From Paramacrobiotus metropolitanus (Eukaryota; Tardigrada; Eutardigrada; Parachela; Macrobiotidae): 64,000 bases of DNA. Within the stretch, counting starts at the first letter, position 1. Every line of letters begins with the position of its first letter. The notes under the pieces were generated by a model that saw nothing but the letters and a program-made list of their open reading frames with translations, was not told the origin of the DNA and made no database searches. Positions 47,101 to 59,100 of the stretch are shown piece by piece. The stretch lies in assembly GCF_019649055.1 (NCBI RefSeq), contig NW_026570409.1, positions 104,161 to 168,160 of the forward strand, written 5' to 3'. A program made the position numbers and the translations under genes.

Positions 47101-50100
47101 ATACTTTGGACTGAGTGACGTCTTTATAGGCTCTGGATACGTTACGAATCGTTTCTTATTTTCCGCTTCATTACTTCGCAATAACTCCAAAAATGTCTTC
47201 AACTCTAACACGTGCCATCGTTCCGCTCTACAAGTCTCCGCTTTGTCTGGACTCTCTTCGCTTTGCGCCAGTGTGTTAAGTCCATCCGCCATGCGATTCA
47301 AATCTGCCATCACGATACCATACTGCTCTTTACGGAGACGTTTTTCCATACTCATGAATGGATGAATCGGCAAATTCCCAGGTACACCCGGTTGGATACG
47401 GTACTTTACGTTCTTCAGGACAGCTTCTCCCTGGCGTCTACGCGCAATGTCCGCTTGCTGCTGATTTGGCTGCAGCATACGCTGTGGATTTTGCTGGGTC
47501 ATACGCTGCTGCTGATTGTGCATTGATTGCACTGGTCCACTGTCCGCGACACGCTGTGCCATTGTCCGGTTTTCCATCTGCACATACGATTTAAAATAAG
47601 TATCTGACTCAACATACTTTTGTTCATCAGAATAACATACATTACGATCTGCGGTACGTTGCTGTGTCTGCTCTCGCGGATCGGAACGCATCATACGTGA
47701 GTTAACCGTGGCTTCGCGTCCATCCTTGAAAGTAATCGGAGGATGTGCTCTACGCTGCTCTGGCTCAAAATGCTCCACGGGTTCATTACGATACACCGGC
47801 GTCATCATGATGAATGGCATATTGTCCCGCTCCTCATCATCACCACGATCCACGTGCGACGCTGGTGGCATACTAGTCTGCTGCTGACGCTGACCACTCA
47901 TACGCTGCTGTCGACGCTGGGATTCGAGCTCTCTGCGGTACTTTTCCCGATCCCGTGCTTCCTCCTCTTCACTCCACGAAATAGACTCTGTCAGACGATC
48001 TACTTCCTTACGCGCACCACGGAGACGTTCTTCGGCTATTTCTATGTCAAGCTGATCTCCATAAGCTTTAATCTGTCGCAACTTCTCACTACGCTCTTCT
48101 ACTTCACGACGCCATTTATCGCGCTTCTCCTTGTCTTCCGCACGCCACTGCTGTCTTTCCCGCTCACGCTCTGCACGTTGCACCCGCTCACGTTCTTGTT
48201 GGTCACGTTCACGTTGTTCACGTTCTCGTTGGAGATTCAAAGCATCAGCATCCTTACGCTCCCGTGCCATCTGCTCCATACGACGCAGGCGCTCTTCTGC
48301 AGTGTCGTCATTATTTCGCTCCATTTCTGTTAAGAAACAAAACATACTTTGTACAGATGCACAATACGTACTGTAGTAAGTTTACTACGAGTATTTCATT
48401 TCATTTTCTTATGAATTACTGGACAAGGTTTCGCAGACACTATACGAGTATTCTTGACGGACGAAACTATCGTCGGCTTATTATTTGCGTTATCTGTTTT
48501 AGTAGCTATACGCTCACTTCTACGTCTGATAAAGTCATTTTTGCTATCTAATACATCCGGATCGTATTCTTTATACGATTTTAATTTATCCATATGTACA
48601 GTAATTATCTGACGACTACGACTTGATTTATCCATTGACTTCAATTTGACGTTAACTACGTCTGTAATCTCTAAAATTTTGTACGGTCCTTTATACAAGT
48701 ACTGTAATTTTTCAGTACTGCCAACTGTACGCTGCTCATCTTTCACCCATACGTAATCACCTACTTTGTACGTACTATCTTCACGATTTCTATCATAATT
48801 CTCCGCATTCTTTTCATGCATACGGTCAGTCAATATTTTTGAAAATTCCGTCGCAATTTGTAACGCTCTGAACATTTTGTCAAAATACTGCTTTACTGTT
48901 ACGTTATCAGTATTTTCCGACTTAATTTCCTTGAATAACGTGTCTACTGTACTGAGCGGCTGCACACCAAACATTAAGTACGATGGTGCATATCCAGTAA
49001 CGCTATGTACTGTACTGTTATACGCATACGTAATAAAATCTATGTAATTTGTCCAGTCATTTTGCATCTTGTTTACGTATGCAGTTAATTTCTCAGCAAT
49101 AAAACGATTCATTCGCTCTACTTTGACATTCGACTGCGGATGATAAGACGTCGTAAATCTATGCTGAACTTGCATAATACGATTCAATTCTCGTACGATT
49201 TTGCTGATAAAATTCGAACCACGATCTGTCGTCAAATGCTTTGGAGGACCAAATTTTAAAATAATCTCCTTTAAAATAAATTCTGCGGTCTCTTTCGCAT
49301 TCGTAGTTTTCACTGCTGCACATACGACAAATCTACTCGTGTTTTCCACAGCAACAATAATATGTTTAAAACCTTCTGCAGTTTCATGAAACGGTCCAAG
49401 TATATCTATTGACCAACATTCTAATTTCTCATACGATTTTAACTGTTGTAAGTACGCTGTCGGGGGTATATTAATCGGATTGCGCTTCTGACAATGTTCA
49501 CACGCTTCCACATAATTACGTACGTAATGCAACATTCTTGGCCAATAATACCGTTCAAGTACACGCTCTAAAGTACGTTGTAAACCAACATGTCCACCAC
49601 TCGGACTATCGTGCATTACGTATAATATGTCAGCACGCATAGTACTGGGAATACAGTACAATAATAAGTTCTTGCCTTTCCTGCACGCCTTTTCATCAGA
49701 ATTTCATCTACTATCCTGAACATTTCTAATCGCTTCTGTTGACGCTTCGTCGCTCTCTCATAAGCCTCTTTATCTGTAAGTAACATAATTATGTTACTAC
49801 AGTATATATCTGTACGTTGTTCTTTAATTAATAATTCGTCTGCCTTATTATCCATAATCGAATGATACATAGGAATCTGATATTCCTCTTCTCCACAAGG
49901 CTTTTCTACGCTATATCTGCTGAGATGATCGGCATCTTGATGTGCTTTACCACGACGATACGTAATTACATACTCGTACTCTTGCAGCATCAGTGCCCAT
50001 CTCGCTAAGCGCCCGTGCGGTTCTTTTAAATTTAGCAAGTACTGTAGTGCGCTATGATCTGTGATTATGGTAAATTTCAGTCCCATTAAGTAATGACGGA

Positions 50101-53100
50101 ACTTTTTACATGCGAACACTATCGCAAATAGTTCCTTTTCAGATACGGAGTAATTGACCTGGTGTTGGTCTAACATACGCGATGCAAAACACACGACATG
50201 CCATCCGTCGCTGTGTTTTTGTTCCAGTATTGCCCCGACTCCTATGTCGGAAGCATCTGTCTTCAGCTGCGTCTCCAGCTTATAATCAAAAGGTTTCAAT
50301 ACCGGTACGCTCATAAGAACTGTTTTCAAATAATCATACGATTGTTGCTGCTCTACTCCCCATATGAATGGTTCGTCTTTACGAGTTAATTTTAATAATG
50401 GTTGAGCATACGTAGAGAAATTCTCTATGAAACCACGATAATATGTTAATGCACCAATAAACGATCTGACGGCTTTAACGCTATCTGGTACTGGTAGTTT
50501 CGCGATTGCATCAACTTTACTCTTATCTGGCTTTAGTCCGTCTTTACTGATTAAGTATCCAAGAAATTTAATTTCTTCATACGCAATCTCACATTTCTTA
50601 GGAGACACTGTAAATCCCGCCTTTGCAACTGCAGCTAATACGCTATCTAATAATTCTATATGTTCGTCAAATGTTGCTCCACCTATAAGAATATCGTCTA
50701 CGTAACATACGACACCCTTCCACTTTAAATGTGAGAGTATACTGTCGATTGCTTTTTGGAATGTAGCGGTTGCTCCCGCCAAACCAAAAGGCATACGTAG
50801 GAATTCAAATTGACCGTCTTGTGTTACGAATGAGCACTTTTTAATATCACGCTCTGCCATACGTATTTGCCAAAATCCGCTATTGAAGTCTAGACTAGTA
50901 AAGTACTTTGAGTTTCCAAAGCTATTTACGGCATCCTCTACGTTTGGTAACGGCCACTCCGATTTATGATATATCTTATTTAACTCTCTAAAATCAATGC
51001 ATAATCTCGGTACTGCATTCGGATCTGCCTTCTTAACGAGTACGACAGGAAAACTCCATGGTGAAGTTGATTTGCGAATTACACCATTATTTTCCATTTC
51101 ATCTACCTGCTGCTTAATAATCATACGTTGCGCATAAGAAGTACGATACGGTAGTTTCTTAATTGGCGGATGATCGCCTGTTTCTATCTCATGCGTTACT
51201 TCTGAACATTCGCCTAATTTACGATTCTCACAGGGGAATACTGCATGATGCTTTACGAATAAATTAACCAGACGTTTACGCTGATCGTTGGTTAATTTAG
51301 GGTTAAATTTCATCTCACTAATTTGATCCAATACGTTAACTTTAACTCCATGATCTGTCTCTTCTACGACAGCTGTAGAACTGAATACATTCTCTGCGAC
51401 CACTTCACCTTCTTCCATAATTTCTGCAACACCAACCATAAGACCTTTACGTAAACGTATAGCCCGATCAGAGAAGTTAGTGATTAGTACTGCTGTTTTA
51501 CCATCCTCCACTTGTACGATACTGTTACCGACCGATACGTGATGGTTAAACAGTAAGGTACCTTCAGGAAAAATTCTCATATTACCTGTGTACTGATCAG
51601 GTACATTCACTTCTAGAAGTACACCAGTTTTCGGTTTAATATGAGTATTATTACTCAATTTAATTCGCGTGCAATTCCAGTCATATTCTCCACTCGCCTC
51701 GGTTGCAACATTAACTGCTTCATCGATTACGTCAGTCTCACTACGTACTTCATTGGTGCTGTGTACTTCACACTGTACTGATTTATCTGTACTAGCTACT
51801 GTCTGCACGACGATGGGATTATCTAGTACTACTGTACTAGTAGTCTGTAATTCTTCTTCTTCAATTTTATTCTGCATACGTTGCACTCTTGCTTGTGTTT
51901 TCGTTACGTAATTAAAATTACTCTTAATATCTTGCGTATCTGATACGCACTGTTTCTGTAAGTACCGGTCTTCATACTTTTTATGTACGAAATCTGTGCT
52001 TTTATTTTCAATCTCAAATCTGAATGCATAATTTTCTTCAGTTACGTATTTAATACGATTATTTGCATAATATTGTTCCATTATGCACTCTACGCACTCC
52101 GCTTTTGATTTCATATCTGTATCGATACTAGCAATTAATTTCGAAATTTCACGTACAGATTCATACGCTTCAAATGATATGTAACCTTTCTGAGTATTGA
52201 TCACTACGCCTTCACGCTTAATAAAATCATTTCCGAGTATGCAAAATTCTTGTGGTGCAGTACTTAATAACCAAAAGTCCTGCTTGAATTTATGTTGACC
52301 CATAATAATTTCACATTCGGTGTAGCACGGTCTACTTTCTTTCACATCATTACTTATGGTGGTAAATCTTAGCTGCTGCCCTTCCGGTGCTTCAATACGT
52401 TGCAGTCTAAGATCTAACATCATAGGATAGCTCATTATGCTAGTACTTGCACCAGTATCTATAAGAGCTTCTATTTCCTGTCCGTTTATAATCACGCTTA
52501 CCTTCGCTGGTTTGCATGATGCCGGTCCACCGTGTACATTGGCACTCAGCTCACTACGTTTCAGCGGTACGGTCCCACTCAGTGACACAATACGGTCTAC
52601 AGGAGGCTTTCTGTTTACGCGGCCATACGGACCTCCGTTTACGTATGGCGACAGTCTTTTCCCTCTTCTGACACCCAGAAGTTATCGTTCTGATTTCCCT
52701 TTTCTACTTCATCTTCATACGCTCGCTGTAGTTCTCGCTTCTTATCTTCAGGACATTTTGGCAATATAGATTCTAAATCTCTACGACTCTTAATGAAAGG
52801 ACACATACGAAACCCATGCCGATAATCGAAGCACTTAGGACAAAAGTACAATCCATTATTTAGTCTGTACGATGAGAAATCTATCTCATTACGACTGAAC
52901 TTCCACTGCGTGATTGGTAAATCACGCTGTCCAGGGCTACGAGAACGAGAAAATCTACGATTATCACTACGTTCTCTGTTACGATTTACATCACGGTCCC
53001 GACTTCCGCTACGATCACGGGAGAAATCTCGGCGAAATCGGTCACCTCGATCGCGACTACCACTACGTCCTCGCTCATCCCGGTTCCATCTTTCATTTCT

Positions 53101-56100
53101 GCCACGATTCTCATACGTACGTGAATCGCGATTGCCATAACGAAAATCATTACGAGTATCACGGTTACTATTATAACGATTATCAGTACGGATATCCCGA
53201 TTTGCATACGTATTCCTGCTATTATTACTATATCGGTTATTACTGTACTGATTGCTACGGAAATCATTACGATCGCGAGATCCACTACGTTCCCGAAAAG
53301 ATCTAAATTTGTCAAAAGATCTACTTCGGTCTCGTCTGTATTCATACGCATTAACTGCTTGTGCCGTACTTACTTGCATAGTTTCTTTCGTTTCCGACTG
53401 GTCAATACGTGCCAGGTTACTTAAAACCCTACGCATTTCCGGAATTGTGTTCACTTTCGCTACTGCTAGGAGCTTACGATACTCGACATTGCTGTCAATA
53501 GCTCTACGTATTTCAGCAATCTTATCCTCTTCCGCCATATTCGGATTAATTTCCTGCATTAGGTCTAACATCTCATCAAAAAATTCCTCTACATTTTCAC
53601 CAGGCTTTAAGGTTTTCTGTGCCAGCTCCATACGCTTTACTTGCTTATAATCTTCCGGCAGATATCGCACACACATAATTTCTTTCCACTCTGCATACGA
53701 TTTTCTGCTGTTTGTCGACCACATACTTTCAAAGAATTTGCGCGGACCTTCTTCTAAATACGTAGGCAACATACTGATACGCTTTGCTGATGACCAGTTC
53801 AAATTATCTGCTACGCGGTCAAACTGCTGAAAGAATGCTTTAATACTGTAATTCGACTTGTTTTTAAATTTTTCAATCGTATGATCTTTCGTTACGTTTC
53901 TGCTATTATTATTAATAACATACGAATTCAATGCCGAAATTAACGAATTGATATCTGTACTTGTTACGTTTTGCGAACTTGCAATATTTCTGTCAGTTTG
54001 GTTACGTTCAGTATTAACCGGTTCATACTTAATCTCATTATCAGTTGTCTTCACATCAACTTCAGTTTCTTCGTCTTCTACGTTAATAGTTCTATTCCTC
54101 AAATGCATATTTTCTTGTCGCAACTCATTCATACGATTTCGTAGTTCATTAACGTTTTCCTCAATTTCCGCATCTTTAAACTTTAACAATTTCGATACAA
54201 CTTCTAGATTTTCCGCTGATAAGTTGCTTTTCAAATAATTCACTGTACGATCAATTTCTGACTGTGTGACTTTCTCTGTGCGCTCACTTTCCGAGACATT
54301 CTCTACATTCTCTATCTTTTTACCTCTACGCCAATAATCCAATTCCTTAATGTCTGCAGTTGTTTTTAGATCTTCATACGAAATTCCAGTCTGAATACAG
54401 TAATTGGCAATATGCTCTACAGCTTCATTATTATTCATCGTTACTTTTAATACTGCATTAATTCTACTGGCAATTTCGTTAACTTTCACCCGTTTCACTT
54501 GAGTCAACAACTCTACGATCTGTCTGCGCTCTGCTTCCAGTTCCTCATCTTTTGTTCTATCAGCGCTGCCTCGCGCTGTCGGTTCAGTGGTCGACATGCC
54601 GACACACGCTTATCAAACTTTACGATCTTAAGCTTACATGCAAATTTTTGCACGTCTAGGCACGTTTCGGAAAATCCTCACGAGAAACGAAAATTCTGCC
54701 CTTCTACAAAACTTTCATAAAATACAGCAGTTCTCAAAATTTTCAGATGGATTTCATACGAATTCAAACCAGAAATTTTCATAAACTTCATACGATTGCA
54801 TCAGAAGTAAATCATACGAGTATGGATACACAGGATACTGTACTACGTTGAAATATCAGTTTTCAACCCAAGTAAAATGATTCTTCAATACGTAGGTTTT
54901 CACAAATGAAATCTGCTTCAAATCCTTACGATCTTTATGATAATGATTCAGGGATATTAGTGCTTACCCTTACGTTCCTGTTCGCGTTGCTTCCAACGTT
55001 TGTAGTCTGCCCACGAGATCCTGTACGCTACGGCTTCTGATCCAGAGTACTGCTGATGATCTGCTTCTACACTTCGGTCTGGGACACCACTGCACATACG
55101 CTTTGCACTACGATGCTGCACCAAAGTCCAGTCCGTCTCTACGTTGGGTTCCGAAGGAGGTTCTTTGCGATCCTTTGATACAGGAAGCGCCATACAACGG
55201 AAGGCTGACGGTGAGCTCCCGTTTACTGTGGGTTGGCTACACGCCGCGCCACGCCGCTAAACAGACCGATGTTGGTGGTCTAATATTACGCAACTGCGAA
55301 ACCCACAAACAGGAAGAGATCTTACTGTTCCTCTGGATGAAGGGAAATGTGCAGAAGATAAAACGAGAGGTCACGACGAACGATCGATCGAGAGGTTGCC
55401 CATGGACAAATTTATTAGAATTCAGAAAGTTACTCCATCACCGACTGATCAGCGTCCAATTTCCCATTTCACATCACACCGTTAAACACCGTTAACACAC
55501 TAGCCAGCTGTGACTCATCAATCCACACAGACTGACCAATCAAATAAAGTTCTAATTATTTGAATTTAACCACAGTCGCTATAATATGCGCGCTGGCCGT
55601 ATATACTCAAGCCGCAAGCAAACTATGGTGTCCGTCGGTCACCGCCACCTAATGCACATATGCGCGGGTTCACTATCAAACGCACATATGCGCGCTGGCC
55701 GTATATACTCAAGCCGCAAGCAAACTATGGTGTCCGTCGGTCACCGCCACCTAATGCACATATGCGCGGGTTCACTATCAAACGCACATATGTGCGCAGG
55801 CCGTATATACTCAAGCCGCAAGCAAACTATGGTGTCCGTCGGTCACCGCCACCTAATGCACATATGCGCGGGTTCACTATCAAACGCACATATGTGCGCA
55901 GGCCGTATACTCAAGCCGCAGCAAACTATGGTGTCCGTCGGTCACCACCACATAAGGCACACATGGTCCCCTATTGTCAGATACATACAGAGATGCGCGC
56001 TGTCCGAACATGTCCAGGCCGCATCTAAATTTGTCTTTATTGGTCACCATCTCTTTTGATAAAATGTCCAATGGTACGGTAGCCATATACAAGTGCTGCG

Positions 56101-59100
56101 CTTAATTAAATTTTCAGGGATATGTTTCTTTGGTACCTCAATTTTGGCATTTCGCGTCACGATCTCAATCTTACGATCTAGCAGATAAGATTATATTGCG
56201 TTGCCCGAAAGTACGGAAAAAGTCACAGCTGCTCGATGTGACAAGCGCAATACCGGCATGGGTATCTGCGTCCTTACCTGACAGCAACTTCATGGGGTGG
56301 CTACAGTAGTCATTATTCTAACCTGCAAGTATTTCCAAAACCATATTTTACCACCAGCCCGAGTTGCAACAATAAAATTTTTGATATATGCCGGGAAAGT
56401 TATCGCTGTTAACTTCAATAGGGAGCAAGTAAAAAAATTAGGCTCGTGCACAGATACAACGTTGTTCGATTCAAGTTTTGTACTGACATGCTGCGTAATA
56501 TGTTCATGGGACAAATCGCAACAAGGAGGTCAGCCCGTTCCGGTTTTGAAACGAAGAAGGTAGAATCTACACCAGATAAATTAAGAAATTGATTTTGGGA
56601 ATTGATCACAATAAATACCTGTGTCGAAATACAAGAGGCGGTTCTTTGACCATATCAGGAAATGCACTCTTCGTTTTTTGTGAAAACTGCGCGATTGTTA
56701 ATTCTTTGACAAATTATTAACTTTGAAGAAGGCAGCTTTAAATGGTTCATTCCGGAAAAAAACCGTGATGCGAGCACGCTACGCTTCGGTCATGCAGTGC
56801 CCGCAAAAAGCGAGTGCACTTTCCTAGTATATTTTCTGTCTTATCTTGGGTTAAAAGGTAACGTATTCAAAACAGCAGTAGCATGACCTTTAAAAGTAGC
56901 AGGATTAAAGCATTAGAACGCGGTTATCCAGTGAAGTCCCGCATTGTGAGACTCATTAAAGATCTGTTGGGTAGGAATGCAGGGCCAGCCGATCAAACCC
57001 GGCGAGCCGTGGGGATTGCCGTTGCAGCACAAGCTTCTACCGGAGTACATGCGCCGACTGGGCTACTCCACCCACATGATCGGCAAGGCAAGCCACGCTT
57101 CCTACTTCAGTTCCGCACACCGTGACGTTCTGTGCATGCGAAGACGGACATTGTTTGATGCGGTTTGAATTGCGTTGCAGTGGCATCTGGGAGATCATCG
57201 GACGGCGTACCTGCCACGTAATACGCGCCTTCATTTTTATCATCCAGGATTTCTTATCCTCATGCCATGCCTCATCTGCAGATAAACGCGGATTCGATAC
57301 CTTTTGGGGAACGCCCGGCGGCGCGCTCGACTACTACTCCTACACGATGATCGAGGTGGACATTATGATTTGGTGGCTAGATTTTCGGAAAATATTATTG
57401 CTATTTTAGGGATACAATATGTACAACGGATCGGATGTGCTGCGCCTGAACGAGAGCACTTACGTCACCGACCTTTTCGCCCACTGGGCGCAGGCGCTCA
57501 TCCAGGAGCGAGCGGCCGCCCAAAAGGTCACCAGATTAGCCTCATTACATGCATTTTGTATCCTTCTTTTTTCTTGTAAATTTTCGTAATTTGTTTATTT
57601 GTTTAATTTTGTTTTTGAAACTTTCTTTTTTCAAATTAGACTTTTATTTTAACATTTTCGTTTGGTTTTATTTCGTGCATTCTATATACAGTATTTTTTT
57701 AATTTATTTTAACTTTATTTTAAATTTATTTATTTTCAGTTGCACAATTTCACTGCGGTTTAACGTTCACGTTAATTATTGCACTTTGCAGCCCTTCTTT
57801 CTGTACTTCGCCCCAAACGGCCCCCGCGGCAGCCTTAACCGCACCGACACACTGCAGACGGCGCCCAAGTACCTGAACCGGCCTTCCGTCCAGGCCATCG
57901 CCCATCCGGAGCGCCGCAAATACGCAGGTGGGTCCGTGTCAAATGACGGTACATGTATATATGCTTTAAACAGCAAATTTCTATGCAAATACAACGGGGA
58001 AACGCGATTTGTGTAATGGGTACGATCCGCGATCAGGATAGCACAGAGGAAGTGTTTCTTTTGTACGAGTAAATGCTGTTTTGTTCTGGTGCATAGTATG
58101 CACTCGTACCAGGATACTTATTAAACGTTCGTACGGTGTTTATTCCAAAAATGCGCTTTTCCTCCTGTAGCGATGATGCAGGCGGTGGATGACGCCGTCG
58201 GCACCATCCACGACGCCATCAGCGACGCTGGGATCCTTCACAACACCATCGTATGGTTCCTCTCCGATAATGGCGGCCCGCTGCCACAACCCGGCACTTT
58301 CAGTATCGTCGCGTATGTAATTTATTTATTTTTAATTTCATCTAACTTAATTTCACGTTATGTACATATAAATTATTAATTTATATGTTTATACGAATTA
58401 TTAATTTATCAGCGCAATTTTGTTATAACTGTTTCCGCTTTTTTTCCTTTAACGAAAACTTTTACTAAATAATAAATTTCTAAGCGAAATGACTGCGCGC
58501 GAGAGTTTTTTGCTCGCGCAAATTCAAGTAGCTCCGCAAGCGAGTTAAAGAAATCATCGATTTGTTAACTAGCAGTACAGGCATATGCTATAAGTATTAA
58601 GGGAAATGGCCCGGTACATAGCGTCGAAAATGGGATACATACATTAAAACTTTCGCTTTCGCGCACTCTGAATCACTTTTTTTTTAATACTTTATGTCAT
58701 TCTAAAGCTGAATGATTTGTATACATTGTTCTGAAAACCGTTTGCGCGCGCAACATCCGGTTGCCGAGATATAGCGTACTAAAATGGGAGAAATGGGAGC
58801 ACGCGCACTCCCATTATTGACGCTATGTACCGGGCCATTGTCCTTAATCAAGGCCAAATAATAATCATCTACTGTTCGAATAATTTCTTGAATACATATC
58901 GGTACTGTGTATAAGCCGGCATAGTTTCTTTTTCAATGAGGCATAATTAAGGTACTAAAAGGATACTCTTAAAGCATCTCAAATGGAATTCCTTACTCAG
59001 CGCTTCCAGGCAGCAAACGACTGTTCAGGCTCGAAAAAGAAAGAAAGGTCACGAAGCAGCTGTGATTACGATTACCAGAATCGAGAAGCACCAGTTTACT

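Larger units (their letters stand above)
45882..55583 (-). mobile_element. Complete Ty3/gypsy-type LTR retrotransposon, 9,702 bp
   Basis: Bounded by two 391-bp direct repeats and flanked by ATAT on both sides (45878-45881, 55584-55587). On the minus strand the order is: 5' LTR (55583-55193), primer binding site, leader ORF, gag, protease-RT-RNase H, integrase, an extra ORF, polypurine tract, 3' LTR (46272-45882). The domain order PR-RT-RH-IN is that of Ty3/gypsy. Gag, pol and integrase occupy overlapping frames, each offset by -1. The element interrupts the 102-bp satellite and sits antisense inside intron 2 of the sulfatase. Confidence 0.95.

Noticed and set aside
47743-48333. 196-codon plus-strand hydrophobic frame opposite the extra ORF
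   Set aside because: Antisense shadow of a coiled-coil coding region, whose complement yields Leu/Phe/Ser-rich frames.
46429-48345. Env glycoprotein in the retrotransposon
   Set aside because: Right position, but no signal peptide, no membrane helix and no cleavage site; the protein is a soluble coiled-coil type.
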